Shown: in pieces, positions 1-13,200 of the stretch
Position numbering within the stretch: position 1 is the stretch's first letter
Layout of the letters: every line of letters starts with the position of its first letter
NCBI GenBank assembly: GCA_029582165.1
Contig: CM055877.1
Coordinates: forward strand, 2,710,023 to 2,774,022
Length of the DNA stretch: 64,000 nucleotides
Direction: 5' to 3'
Source of the DNA: Portulaca oleracea
Lineage: Eukaryota > Streptophyta > Magnoliopsida > Caryophyllales > Portulacaceae
Notes under the pieces: generated by a model
What the model saw: only the letters and a program-made list of their open reading frames with translations
Database searches by the model: none
What the model was told of the DNA's origin: nothing
Translations under genes and position numbers: made by a program

Positions 1-744
1 CAAATCTAAACAATCATGGATTTCTATAATATCATCTATGGATAACACATATCACTAACCATGGACGTAATCAGTGTATTGTCATAGATTATTATGTATG
101 AAGGACTTTTAGAGTGTTTCAATCTTTGGATTGAAGCTTTTGATATTGTGTCATATATAACTACTACATGCATTTTGTCTTCCATCAACTATGAACTAGT
201 GCTTTATTGATTTTATATGTACTTATCCAAACAAATTACATTATGTTCCAACAATGCTGCCAATGACATATTATTAATTTGTTGATATCTTCATCAAGGA
301 TACTCCATGATGAATAAAAACAACAATGGATTACCATATTAATATCCATGAATTATATATATAACGAACTATGGATGCGTATACTAAATCCTACATGACG
401 ACATTGAAGAGAAAGACAAAGAAGAAGAGGAGGAAAGGAGGAGGATGTTCTGTAGAATTAATCCATTATTAATTAATGTTAATAGGTTTAGAGTCTGGGT
501 GACTTCTTCTTCTTCTTCCCTCTCCCTCTTCAAACAAGCAACTTCTTCAATTTACATGGGCAATTTGATTGAAAAGAAAACAAAAAAAATGAATTGTTAC
601 ATGGCATGTCAAATCAGTGTCGTAGGTCTCACTTATAATCACAAATTAGGACTTAATGTCCACTATGTTCTTCTCTATCAATTATGCAGCTGGAGCGTCC
701 TTTGTAGTCAATAACCCTAATCAAAATAGTTGCTGATGGACCAA
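1..744. other. AT-rich intergenic sequence, nothing recognised
   Basis: This stretch is AT-rich and low in coding character. The longest open frame (445-714) is 89 codons, has no family resemblance I recognise, and lies just upstream of a gene promoter. I treat it as chance. No repeat with clear ends was seen. Confidence 0.6.
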
Positions 745-803
745 GGCCCAAAACATATGTTTTAACTGAAAGTTCAAAAGGCCCATCAGTACATTCAAGC
801 CCA
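745..803 (+). promoter_or_regulatory. Cluster of GCCCA (site II / UP1-like) elements upstream of the ClpT gene
   Basis: Three copies of RGCCCA lie at 745-750, 780-785 and 798-803, about 115-175 bp before the ATG at 918. RGCCCA and its complement TGGGCY are the site II / UP1-type elements common in promoters of plant nuclear genes for organelle and translation proteins. That fits a plastid protease subunit. No clear TATA box is seen, which is also usual for this promoter class. The role is inferred from motif and position only. Confidence 0.5.
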
Positions 804-917
804 AGTCACAACAACGACGTCGTATTACTACTCCCAAAAAAAAAAACCCAATCCACAACCTTCCTCTCCCAAGTTAGTTCCCCCATTTTCCAGTTTTCTG
901 TCTTGAGCACTGCATCA

Positions 918-3900
918 ATGGCGTTCAGTGCCCATTCTGTCTCTAGATTACACCTCCCAATCCCACCGACCAAACTACCCACCTTATCTAATTCATCCCC
1001 TTCTCTTTCTCTCTCTTCACACAGCTCTCAGAACTCTTTTCTGGGCACTCTTTCTTTCTCTCTCATCCCCCAATCAAGGGCACTATCCTCCCTTGTTTCG
1101 CCATCCTCCAAACGTCGCTCTATCACCGCCACCATCTCATTCAGCTCTCCTACTGGGTAAGTAGGATTTCCTTGGTTTGAATTGTTTGATTTTTGGATAG
1201 TGGGTTTGATGTTTTTGGTGGGTTGTTTTGGATTGGGGGTTTGATTTTTTTGGGTGGTTGTTGTTTTGGACAGGAGCTCAGACAAGTCTACAGCTGAGAA
1301 AGCCCCCAGGTGAGTGTAGTTTTGGTAAAATTGATGAGTTTGGAATTGTGATTATTGTGGAGCTTCTATTGATATGGGGATTTGTGGGTGGTTTTCTGGG
1401 TTGTGGGGGATGATGGTAGTGATGGGTTGGTTAATGAAATTGAACAGGTGGTCATGGAGGGCTATAAAGGCTTTTGCAATGGGGGAGTTGGAAGCCAGGA
1501 AGCTCAAGTACCCTAATACTGGGACTGAAGCCATTCTCATGGGCATCCTTATTGAAGGTTGCTCCCTTTTAAGCTTCACTTAATGGGGGATTATTAGTCA
1601 TATGATATGAATATGGGTTTTTATTCTGATTTACAATTCTGTTATTGATCTGTCTATGTGCATAATCTGGATAGAGTTTAGTATTTCAGCTTAGATTGTA
1701 ATGGATTGAAACAAAATGGCTCTCTAAATCCCTTGTATTTCTTTTCCATGGAGTAGTAGGTAGAGAATGATTTGAAAATCTTGGGACTATCAGAACTGTT
1801 TCTGCTGAATTTAGGAGGTAGAGTGTTGCATTAGACCCCCACGCCGTGTTTTGCAGCGGGACTTTTTGGGTATTGGGTTTGGGTTTTTGTTATTGATGCA
1901 TCGGATACTATTACAAGTCAACGTATTCGCGGATAAATGTGTGAAGCTATATTGAATGTGCGGTGGCTTCATGCTAATTTCGTCCTGAATAGATGTGTCC
2001 TTGTAAGGCAAATTGTTTTCCCTTCTGGATACACGAGGTCCTTGGATACTTTAACTATTGGGGTGTAGTGTCTCTCTGCTAAATTTGATTTCCTTGAGAA
2101 ACTAAGTCCTCATATGTTGAGAGACTGATGGATAGTTGGGGTGTTGTCATTTGTCGAGGATAATATACCAGAGAATTTGATTATTTTGAGAATTTCCAAG
2201 TTCAGCAATCTGTTGAAGGTTTCTGGTTTCGTGCAGTCGAAGTGTTGCCATTGTTTTTAGATGACAAGATCCATTTATGGAACTGGTAGAGTGGCAATGA
2301 ATCCTTCTTATATTCCCTTCCTCCCATGAGGAAACATTTTGGCAAACTTATCTCTTTAGTTTCCAGTTGAATTGCGAACATTTAGCTGGGAGATTTATGA
2401 GATTATTCATGATGCAGTGATTCCACACTTATGAATAATTTTGATGGGCACATTCTCTTCTTTGTATCCTTCAATGTTAGCTTTGCTAGGTAGTTTGAGT
2501 GTCTAGAATGTCACTTCCTAGTTGTACACATATATCATTAGAGCCTTGAGGGTATCGTTGAAGTCTTATAGTGAGTTTAAGTCCATGAATGTGCTGCCAT
2601 AGGATAGCTGCCAAGTTTCTCAAGGAGTATGCTTACGTGCATCCGGCACGGACATTTATGCCTTTGTGGTCATTCGACTTGACGTCCTTGTAACACTTGG
2701 TTAATTAGTTACGCTAGAGCATCGTGTCTACATCTCGTATTCTGATGGTAGTGCGATTGCTGTCCAGACATCTCATGTAGAAATGATTTTTAAGTCTGAG
2801 AAGTTGCATCACTGTACTTTGTATCTTGGCAAGATGTGGTTTAAAATAAGGCATACCTGATTGAAGACGTGTGCTATGTCTTTCAGTTAATTCTTATTCT
2901 TCAAGTACCTTTGGGTCATGGATTTGTAGGATATGATGATATGGGAAAAATTTGAGATTTGTTGGAGTATTTCAACTGATGGATATCGATTTAGAGAATG
3001 CCTTCAATATATGATGCTTGTGGCATTTTTAATATGTATTATAGGTAGAGAAGGCATTTAAAAGCTAGGGTGATTTTTTTTTGAGAGCCTGAGGTGGCGG
3101 CATGGGTATTTTCTTTTTCTTCCCCTTGGTGGGATGTGGGTGGCTGTTTAATGTGTTGAAGGTAGGTTTTGGTTCCAGATGCTCTAGCTTATTATAGGTA
3201 AATGCTTAGAGCAACTATCTGGCTATAAATATAAGCAATCTAAAGTATTCTCATAATGCGGTGACAGATTCTTGCACCAATATGCCTCTTTTACAATGTC
3301 TTTGTTGTTTTGTTCTCATTTTAATACCTGTATAATATGCTTAATGTGACTGAGCTAAGAAGTGACTAGTTGTGATTGACCACATACATAGGTGGATTGT
3401 TGTAGAGACTATAGGTGAAATTGGCTCCACCATTACTCATTTTTAGGCATGTAAGCTAAATGGAGCCCCTTGCGAGATTGTCTATGGCCTTATATTTTGG
3501 GAACTGAGTTAATGGTGGGTCAACGGTTCAATTCTTATCTGTGGTTTAATAACAGCATCAGCACCAGCTACTGACAAGTCTACATTCCAAAAAAAAATTT
3601 AAAAAAATTAATTCTTCTTGTGATGCTCTATGATATGTCATTCGTTCTTACATGTGTCAAGACTCGGAGAGCGCTTCCGGTGGTGGGGATTCTGCATGTT
3701 CTCCTAGCTGTAGTGTTTGTTGCAACCTTGAGTTGTCTAAGCTTACCCTTTTTCTTTGCCATATGGAAATGAAAATGCATAATAGTGGGGCAGACTCTTG
3801 ACATGTCTTGGCTTGCTCATAGCATGAAAAGAAGAGTATTATTGCCATGAACTTGTGGTGTTAAGAACCTAGATTGATGAACATATGTGTGCTCTTTTAG

Positions 3901-5161
3901 AGGTAAGGTAACGTTGGGTAAATTTGTGTAGGGTTGGCAATATTAGATCAGTTTCACTAAAATTAATGGAAAGAACGGGTAATTTGGGTTGGGTTGAAAT
4001 TGGTATCAATTAGGTATTTACCCACCAAAGAACGCACAACTCTATAAGAGGTAAGGTAAGGTTGGGCAAATTTCGGTTGCGTTGGTATTATTAGGTAAGT
4101 TTAGGAGAATTAATGGAAAGAATGGGTAATAAACTATTTACAATACCAATATCCTTTAGTATTGTATTTGCTGAGGTTTAATCACTTGCTTTGTTAATAA
4201 ACTATTTACAATACCAATAATACCAATAACAAAATAAACATACATGCAGTTATACACTCGAGGTTTTGCGATCAGCTCTAGTTTGCGTTGTCAGTGGTGC
4301 TTTCTTCTGTTTGAATGGGCAACTTAGCATTGTAGAATCGAGGTTGACCATGGGTTTGTCCTCCCTCCTTTGCAGGAACTAGCCTTGCCTCAAAGTTTCT
4401 CAGGGCACACGGAATCACTCTCACCAAAGTGCGGGAGGAATGCATAAAATTGCTCGGAAAAGGTGATTTGTACTTCTTCAGCCCAGAACACCCCCCTTTA
4501 ACCGAATCAGCTCAGAAAGCGCTGGATTGGGCTGTCAGTCACAAGCTTAGTTCTGGTACGCCTTTTGTTGTTAATTGTCACCTTATTGCCCTTTGTTTAT
4601 TGTCTTCTTAGGGTCTGTTTCTCTGTTCTTTGGGAGGGTTAATGCCCAACTCAAATTTATCCATTTCTTCCCATATTTCCATAATTCTCAACTTTTACCT
4701 GAACTTACCGATCCTACTTTCCCCAACTTTCCCCTACCCCTGAAAAGAACAAACTCTAAAGATGCATTTGGTAGAATCCTGGGAAAAAAGTTTCCTAAGA
4801 ACAACTTTCCCTAACCCCCCTCCCCCCCAAGATGTTTACTGAATTTGAGAGTGAAATAATGAGTCTGACATCAAGATTTTCTCATCCACTAAGTACAGCC
4901 AAACATGGGAAGAAAGTTGATCAACTTTTTTGGGAAAGTTTTCCAAGCAAACACATTATAATTGTCGCCTAATAGCTCATAACGTAATTCCTTGGAGATG
5001 CAGGCGAAAATGGAGAGGTGACAACGACGGATTTGCTTCTTGGGATATGGTCGGAAAAGGAAGGAGCAGGGCACAAGGTACTAGCAGCCCTGGGGTTTGA
5101 TGATGGAAAGGCAGAGGAGCTTAAAACCCAAAGTTCAAAGCCCGGGTTTGATGAAGGCTGA
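918..5161 (+). CDS. CLPT: ClpT-type accessory subunit of the chloroplast Clp protease (five exons, 240 aa)
   Basis: Exons: 918-1156, 1274-1309, 1448-1557, 4376-4555, 5004-5161 (TGA at 5159). The joined length is 723 nt with consistent phases and GT-AG introns; the donor of intron 3 (GTTGCT) is weak. Residues 1 to about 75 are Ser/Pro-rich with few acidic residues, as in a chloroplast transit peptide. The rest matches the Clp-N-like fold of plant ClpT1/ClpT2 by recall: WSWRAIKAFAMGELEARKLK, then GTEAILMGILIEGTS, then LYFFSPEHPPLTESAQKALD, then LLLGIWSEKEGAGHKVLAAL. Arabidopsis ClpT proteins are about 240 aa, so this is full length. In the family, ClpT binds the ClpP/R rings in the stroma and promotes or stabilises core assembly; it has no protease or ATPase site. 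Intron 3 is 2.8 kb and intron 4 carries a MITE. T1 and T2 cannot be told apart here. Confidence 0.92.
3900..4220. repeat. Imperfect direct repeats inside ClpT intron 3
   Basis: Two related blocks, roughly 3900-3990 and 4048-4135, both begin with a run like GAGGTAAGGTAA and share GTTGGGYAAATTT and AATTAATGGAAAGAAYGGGTAAT. A shorter segment containing AATAAACTATTTACAATACC occurs twice, near 4129 and 4195. The blocks diverge by several substitutions, so this is an old local duplication. Splice sites are unaffected. Confidence 0.55.
4760..4958. mobile_element. MITE of the GCGTTTGG / GGGAAAATTTTCC type in ClpT intron 4
   Basis: The left edge reads ATGCATTTGGTAGAATCC and the right edge ends TTTCCAAGCAAACACAT, which are roughly inverted. 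The interior is rich in GGGAAA and TTTCCC, as in the copies near 36138, 36822 and 38878. It lies wholly within intron 4 and leaves both splice sites intact. The ends are approximate. Confidence 0.4.
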
Positions 5162-5968
5162 TATTTTTTCATCCCTATTTTTGTTGGTTGAGCTAACATT
5201 GTACTAATTAATTATTTTGATCATAGGATGAAATGTGGATGTTGCTCAATTTCCATGTTAGGGAAAATCATGAAATTGTTTCATTCACTATTTGAAGCAT
5301 GGGTTTTTACTTGGTTCTTACAAGCCAATTTGAATATCAGAAGGTTTCGTCATGGCTTTTGTCGAATTTCTGGTGCTGCTATCGGGATATGCCGAAAAAA
5401 GGCATTGGTTATAAGTTCCAGACTATGTGAGGCCGATCAGCGAACTTACACAAATCTGGAAAATCCCACAAAATTTTGAATGAATGAATTTGATGATATG
5501 AATGTTCATAATTAAATAAACTTATACAAATCCGCAAACTTATACAAATCCAGAAAATCCCACGAAAATCCCCCAAGCCCTAATTCATTGGAAGAAGCTC
5601 CTCTGTCTTCACCACCATCCTACTGTCACCATGTATCAGTCTTTCTTCAACCATTCGTACCTCCAGCAATAGGGTTGTGCAGAAAATGCATAGCTGTAAT
5701 ACAATTTGAAAATCTAATATAGGTATGTATATTAATGTCCAAGAATAAATGTCGATATATTAGCATCTAATACTCTTAAATTTTTGTATATTACTGTCCA
5801 AAATGTCTTTAATAGACAACATATTTACATATCTTGGGGCAATTTGGAACCAATCTATCTAAATTGCAAAATTTAGAGGAAATAGTGTTCTATCTAATCT
5901 TTTAATACATTACTCTAAGTAAGATTTTAAAGTGTTAATTCATACGTACACATCGGGTTATAGATGTA
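5162..5968. other. Intergenic region between the ClpT and CNGC genes, no gene seen
   Basis: The 3' untranslated region of the ClpT gene should lie at its start. A short open frame at 5228-5479 has no recognisable family. A short AACTTATACAAATCCRNAAA motif is repeated near 5445 and 5520-5550. Nothing else is supported. Confidence 0.5.
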
Positions 5969-6226
5969 CCTGTTCTATACTGCGGTTGGCAAACTGTGGT
6001 ACCACACCTCACCGCAGTTTGCCACAACTCACCGCAGTTTGACACAAATCATTACTTTTCTCTCTCCTCACTTTTCTCTCTCTTCACTTTTCTCCTCTAC
6101 TTTTTACATTCTCTCTCCTCACCTACCCCACGTACCAATAACCTACCACAATTCTACCACACCCCACCACAATTCCACTACACCCCACCACACCACACCG
6201 CAAAATATCGCAGAAAAGAACAGGGC
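5969..6226. mobile_element. MITE of the TGTTCTTTT family, copy 1
   Basis: The left end has CCTGTTCTATACTGCGGTTGG and the right end has ATCGCAGAAAAGAACAGGGC, a clear inverted pair. The interior is rich in TTGCCACAAC, CTCACCGCAG and ACCCCACCACA runs, shared with copies near 39418, 46079, 47357, 59337 and 63341. There is no credible coding sequence; the open frames inside are Ser/His/Thr-rich by-products of the repeats. Confidence 0.6.
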
Positions 6227-6905
6227 CGTAGTAGTCATCAGGTATTTTCCTTAGTAGGAACCAATTTTTTTTAAAAATCTATATCATAAAGAAAATTTTA
6301 AAAAGAATTTTTTTAAAAGAACCAACATTAACATGGGTAGATGTTCGGGGTCGCCATGACCACCCTCAAATCCTCAATCCAAAAGAAAAAGAAAAACAAA
6401 AAATAATAATTTAATATAATTTAAAATAAAAATTATGCATTATATATTTATTAAATATGATAATGTAATGACATCCATAGTTCTAAAGCCCAGATCCGTC
6501 ACCGATTATTAGAGTTAGCAAAAGATCGGGTTCGGACAAAATCCCCCAAACCGAATCCTGCCCAAATTTTAAATTCGGACATTTTATAAAATGTCCGAAT
6601 CCGGATCTTGTTTAAATATACCCAAATCCAAATTTATACTAAATTTAGACACAAGTTCAATATTTTATCCGAAATTCAGGATTCAGACACTGTCCAAATT
6701 TGATAAGCGAATTTGTCACCCGAGACTCGAACCCAACCCAATTCAAAAATTGGATATGACCGAATTATCCAAATTTAAAATCGAAAAACATTATGACATA
6801 ACCCGTTTTAATTTGGGTGGGGCGGATTTTTGTTGGCGCGACTGATTACGTTAAACTTATTTTTGATGATGAGCAGGGATTTGAAGTTTTTCAAGTAGGG
6901 AGAGA
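6227..6905. repeat. Degenerate CCGAA/TTCGGA-rich sequence upstream of the CNGC gene
   Basis: Between about 6525 and 6780 the sequence is a run of variants of TTCGGAC, CCGAATCC, CCCAAATTT and CCAAATCC, including the palindrome TTCGGACATTTTATAAAATG at 6573. The same word family recurs near 20717, 28140, 35740, 36075, 55610 and 58540. I interpret it as a degraded MITE, but the ends are not clear here. Confidence 0.4.
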
Positions 6906-6920
6906 TGTGTAGGAAGCCAT

Positions 6921-7026
6921 TGATACGATACGATACGATACTATACGAGGAGGAGCTGAGAGCTATTTTCCTGAATTCTCTCCTCTTTTTCTCCCATCCT
7001 CTCTCTCTTTCTCTCTCTCTCTCTCT
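6921..7026. repeat. Microsatellites in the probable 5' leader of the CNGC gene
   Basis: A GATAC repeat of about four units lies at 6922-6941, followed by a CT-rich tract with a near-perfect (CT)n run at about 6999-7026. CT-rich tracts are common in plant 5' untranslated regions, and the predicted start codon is 200 bp downstream. Confidence 0.6.
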
Positions 7027-7227
7027 GTATGCTACACCCTCTCTACATTCTCTCTCTGTCTTCCTTCCGCAATTTCGGACCCTTGATTCAAACAATGTTA
7101 CATGACAACGCCCCAATTCCCAAACTTCTTTCCACATTCAATCTTCCCTTCAATTTCTTCCGGATTTCCTCCTTCTTCTCTAAACTGGATATGTAATTTG
7201 ATCAAGGAAGGCGGAATCCGCTTCACA

Positions 7228-10200
7228 ATGCGAAATTCACAAAAACAACATTCAGATAAGGTATCGTATGGCATGCATGCAACGTGTTTGTCTTAATTCC
7301 ACCAAAATGTCTGGGTTTGTTTGCTTGTTTGTTATTGCATTAGATGATCTGAATTTAGAACTTGCATGAAATGGCAATTCCAAACGCCATGCCACCAAAA
7401 TCTGAGGTTTTTTTTTTTGTTTGTTTAGTTATTACGAATGCTATGCCACCAAAATGTGAGGGTTTGAAATGATTGGTTTTTACGCTTGTTTGTCGTGGAT
7501 TTGGCTACCTTCTTTCTATTCCTTTGTTGCCATTTTGTTGGATCATGGATACCTTCATCGTTTCATTGATACTCTTTCAGAATTTCGTGTTGGTTCTGTT
7601 AAAAAAAGAAGTTCAAAATTAAGCCTAAGTGAGTTTCTAGTGGACAGCCATCAGCTCTTGTCCTTTGAACATCAAAATTTCTTCATGGAATAGAAAAGTG
7701 GACAAGAGTCTCACATAGAAACAAAAATTAAGCCTCGAGTATGCGTATAAGCTAACTGGTTATTCCACTCATTGCCAATTGGTTTTAGGGGTGAAATTTC
7801 ACATGACTTTTATGCATTGTATGGTTGTATAAAGCCACAAACCATATATAAAAATCAATGTAATGGGCTGTAGGAATCTTATGATGGTTGTATAAATCCA
7901 GGGAGGTTTGAGATTTTGTTCTTTTACATGACCTTTCTCAGGAGCGCCTATTGGCCTTTATGCTTAGATTACAAGCTTTATTAATCCTTTGCTATACATA
8001 GTCCTTGAGGGTTTCTTGGTCATTGTCATTGGGGTGCTACTTTGAAGTTTGAACAGATTAACATGGATCCCTCCAAATGTAGATTGCTATGCGTCACACA
8101 TTGTTTCATTCAGTTTAGTCTTTTGGACCTTTTGGCCTAAGGTATTGATTGCTCCTCTTCATGATTTAAGCTGATGATGGAGGCCCACCCACCTTATAGT
8201 TATCATTTGACAACCGTATGATATTTACTTATAAGTATTGCCAGCCTCGGCTTTATGTAACGTGAACCTGTTTGCGGTGCAGGTTTAGTTTGTAGATGAT
8301 ACTAGTGAAACTAGTGGCATTTGAAGCTCTTCAGGACTAACTTCATCATATTTTCTCGTGGAACCACTTATTAACTCGGTCAATATGTCAACTTTCAAGT
8401 CACAGGTCATTGGTGGTCAAAGAGAAAAATTTGTAAGGTATAACTACTTGTGTCTTATAACCAACCTATCTGTTCCTTTAACACTTTCTCGTTTGTAAAG
8501 ACTTAACAACATTGTGCTAGTAGTTTATGTTAATAGTTTATGTTATGAATATCTATGGACCTATTATCATGATTAGCTCTTTTTCATTCTTGTGGTGCAA
8601 ATCAATTATACTACACTTGGTTTCTTTCAAGCCACCACTTGCTTACCAGCAGTTGTGGACTCTTAACTGTAGTAATTGTTGCAAGAGTATCAACTGTACT
8701 GGTATGAGAAGTATAATCTGGCAGCAGAATTCCCCAATTTCGGGATGTAGGCCTTCCACTAGAAACTCTTGTGATTTGGTATAATAGTCTATAGCTTCAA
8801 TAATCGATATTAACCAATATTGCGAAATCTCGCCCAGGTGAGGTATGGAGGTGTCGGATGAAGCGTCTTACCCCTAAATTGTGCAATTTAGAGAAACTAG
8901 TTCCAATTGACCCAAAATTTGGAGACCTTTCACTACATACCACTCCATGGAAAAGAAGCAGAGGAGGTCTAATGACAAATTTTACTTTAGTCCATTACAG
9001 TCTAAGTTGAAAAAATATTTTTTTTTTCCAGATATCTAGATTAAGGAATATGAACAAGAAACAGAGGTGGTATAATAGTCTAGAGCATGTTAAATGAAAT
9101 TTTCAGTTTAATTTAAATAATTCTGAGCTTCTGTATTGCTTACCAAGAAAAAGTACCTTGGGCTTTATGAAAACATACTTTATTCTATTGTCTTGGTTTA
9201 AATGAAAAGCCGAAGGCTATATGAATTCAATTGAGTTTTATAGAATATGTCACTTGGCTTCCTGGTTCTATGTCCAGAATACAATTTGAGGAGAGGTAAT
9301 TGTCTACTGTGGGTCATACAGGGACAATATTTTCTTCTTGTTGTTACTTGTACTTCAGTGGGTCTGCAGGAATCAGGCTCTTTATGAACTCTTGTTCATG
9401 GGGGAAGGCTGCCTACATCTAGATCCCCCAGGCCGCGCTTAAACGTGTTTCACCTGGGAGGTTGTTGTTACTTCTATTTCTGAATTCATAGTTTCATACA
9501 GTGGGAGAACATCTATTACGTTCACAGCGTTTAAGACACTGCAAACAAGTGGCATTTTACATCTCTCTTTTTTATTTTTTTTTGGGTATTGTAGTTTTGT
9601 ACCCATTATTTTCTATCCAAATGGATAGAGGAAAGCCTTTGATCTAGATATGCAACTGTTGGGCAGTGAACAAGAACAATTGACCAAAAACTGCACTAGA
9701 TGTGCTTTCTTTCTATTTTGTTGCTTATATCTGTGTCTGATACAGTTTGTCAGGGTCCAGATATTGATCTGTGGTAGCTTCTTCCCTTGTGACAGGCTGA
9801 ATAATAATGATTCATGCAATTCCTCTGGCACCACCAGTAACCGATTTGCATTCAACATAGAAGGGCTAAAACGTACAGTTTATGGAGACCCAAATAATCA
9901 ATCCAAGGGTTCTTATGTGGGCCTCATGGGGCCTGTAGGGTTTAAGACTTTTGGTAGATCAATTAGATCAGGAGTTACTCGAGCAGTATTTCCAGAAGAT
10001 CTACAAGTGGCTAACAGAAAAGTATTTGATCCTCAGGATAAATCCCTTCTTTTCTGGAACAGACTCTTTGTCTTATCTTGCATTATTGCTGTGTCTATAG
10101 ACCCATTGTTCTTTTACCTTCCCATTGTTGATGATGAAAATGAGTGTCTCGGTATGGATTATAAGTTGGCAGTTACAATCACGACTTTGCGAACCATGGT

Positions 10201-13200
10201 TGATGCTTTCTACCTTATCCACATGGTTTTCCAGTTCCGCACTGCATATATAGCACCATCTTCCAGGGTTTTTGGACGAGGTGAACTGGTGATTGACACT
10301 ATTCAGATCGCCAAAAGATACCTGCGGCGTTGGTTCTTTATTGACTTAGTAGCTGTGCTTCCTTTGCCACAGGTATGATGTTACGGAATAGTCTTCTCAT
10401 CACAGCGTTTCTTTCAGGCAGTGTACGCTGGCCTTTTGCTTATTCTCTGTTTCCTAAGGGGATTTGGTAAATATGTTTTTTACTGTGTAAAATGAAGGAC
10501 AATGATCTCCGTTTTCTAGTTTAGCCTGTATCAGTTTCATCAACACAACATTAGATTCTTGTGAAAGCCATTCTGACCTTTGGTAGATAGAAGGTGTCAT
10601 CGTATCCTGGATTCCTAGAATTACTTTGAGAGGAGATATTTGGTTGGCTTCCTTTTCCCCTGACGATTCAGAATGCATATTTACTTAGTTATATATTATA
10701 CTAAAAGATGGGCTGGCTGGCTGGCTGGCTGGTGAAGTAATTTATTTCTGCATGCATTGGACAAATTTTGCTGGCAGTGTTTAGAACTAATGGTTAGCAC
10801 CAACATATAGTCTGGTTTTCTGGATGTATACTGCATCATAATCTTATGTAACAACATTTTCATTTCATTAGAAAAGCAAGGGTGGATCCAGTATGGCTTG
10901 ATTATGGGTACAAGGGTCCACAGTGAACACAGTAGTCAGTATTAGCTGCTAGTTTGTTCTTGTTGGACTTGCCACATGTCAAGAGCATGAATTCAAACGC
11001 AGTTTCATTTGTGGTCACCATGACGAGTGGTTGTTTTGGAATTGTTCTGGGCAACAATTGCATAGCATATTATGATTGACCAGGAGGGGAAAAAAAGGTT
11101 CTAAAAAAGTCGGTTCAACTTCAGAGGCGACCTTACATTCCAATATGAGAAAACTGTTGCCTGATGAATAATTGTTCATACATGAGAATTGAGAAACAAT
11201 ATGCTCACCCTCAGTCTAACCAAACCTTTTGTGCAGATTGTGGTGTTGAAGTATCTTGTTAAAGCAGAAGGTAGGGCAATACTGGAAACAAAAATGTCAC
11301 TGCTGGGCATTGTTTTTGCACAGTATATTTTCAGGTTTGCCAGGTTTTATCCTCTGACGTCGAACTTGAAAAAGACTGCCGGTGTCTTTACTGAAAGCTC
11401 TTGGCTTGGTGCTGCATACTATCTGTTGTGGTACATGCTTTGTAGTCATGTAAGAACATCTCACTTCATTACTTATTTCCAATCCTTACCACATGGCTCC
11501 CATATCTAACTTGCAGAGTTTTAGATGTATGTCACCTTCGTATGTGATTGCAAAGAGATTTACTTTGCTTGTTAGCATACTACTTGCTTGTAACATCCTG
11601 TTGAAATCTTGAAAGGTGTAGTAGTAGGAGTGGACTGGACTGAAATTTAAAATAAACTTGTTATTTAGATATGAAGTGGAGAGTATTACACTGGGGTTTG
11701 TTGTTTGTTTGTTGTCTTTATAATGGAACTATCATGTCAATACAAGCATTATGTCCCTCCATGATGTTACTTCATTGCTTCACCAAGCACTCTGGATACA
11801 CCAGGGACGTAACTTCATCTCATAGTTCCCTGATCTCTTATATCTTCAAAGAAAACATGGAAGGAAAACAATGTAATTACAAGCAAATTTGATCTGAAGA
11901 TGATGGAAAGGATGTATAGGAAGATTTTGGGGAGTATTTATTTAGAACATCGTGTGTATCATACAGTTTTCTAGTTCAAAGATGATCTTGGCTGGATGGT
12001 CTGTTGAATTATTTTTGCAGGAATTTTCATCTGGGATCTTTCTTTACATTCTTCGAAGTTCTTCTGTTGGGAATGTTTTTATTAGAAACGCTTAATGGTT
12101 GAAATATGATGTTATTAGTGAAAGAATCAACAGAATTTGGAGAGCTTTAGAAAGAGGGACCCTAGCTGAGCAGAGCTAAGACGAACCTGTTTCATCCTTT
12201 GTGAATGACAACTATCGCTGATTGCTAGCTTTATAACTTCTAATCTTGAGTGTCTGGTGGATCACCTCAGGCAACATTTTACACAGAACTGTGATGCTTC
12301 AGTTTTTAATGTCTGTTATACAAAAGCATAATTATTTTTAACTGTTTTGAAAAGCATGTCTGAATTTGTTTTTTCAGATTTTTGGAGCCCTATGGTACTT
12401 GTTTTCTTTGGAACGCATCGACACATGCTGGCAAGAAGCTTGCAAAAATCAAGGCCCTGATACGTGTAATGAGGATTTTCTGTACTGTGGGAATCACCAT
12501 GTGGAGAACTACGAAGAGTGGCGAAATGTAAGCCATGATGATTTTCAGAACTTTTGCTCGGGTGAAGAGGGTACCGAAGAAGATGCCTTCAACTTTGGGA
12601 TCTACTCACGAGCATTATCATCTGAAGTTGTTAAAACCAGAAACTTTGTGGACAAATTCTGGTTCTGCTTGTGGTGGGGTTTACAAAATCTGAGGTGAGT
12701 TTTCCATTGAATCTTCAGCAACTTGGTTTATCATTCTTGTATCGTGATGGTTTGCATTGTGGTATTTTAGCTGATGAATACATCGTAGTCACTTTTGCTT
12801 GAGTTGAAGAAGTTATCCTTGTTGGCTCTTAACTTAAAATGGCATAATGGGCTTAATTTATTTGCTCTTTCTATAAATCATTCTTGTTCATTGTTCCCAT
12901 TGATTGATCAATGTCTTTCATCTTCTTACAAATTTGCTCATCTTGTTGCCTGGTTTTCAGTACGCTTGGTCAGGGGCTAGAGACCAGCACCTACCAGGGA
13001 GAAGTGATCTTTTCCTTATTCCTTGGTGTATCAGGGCTTATTCTTATGGCGCTTCTGATAGGAAACATGCAGGTAAAACCATATTAATTATCGTTTTGGG
13101 AAACAGAAATTGTTGATGAAAGACCCTGCTGATTGTTGAAGAACCTTGTTTCACAATTTGAGCTCTGCTAGTTTTAGTGGACAGTAAAGATGAATAATAG

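Noticed and set aside
445..714. 89-codon frame at the left edge
   Set aside because: No similarity to known families, low-complexity Ser runs, and it ends just before the ClpT promoter.
9650..9745. Start of the CNGC at 9650 by extending the exon 2 frame
   Set aside because: The extra residues are hydrophobic and Cys-rich, unlike CNGC N termini. A good acceptor (TGATACAG) at 9745 precedes FVRVQ, and an in-phase short exon is available at 7228.
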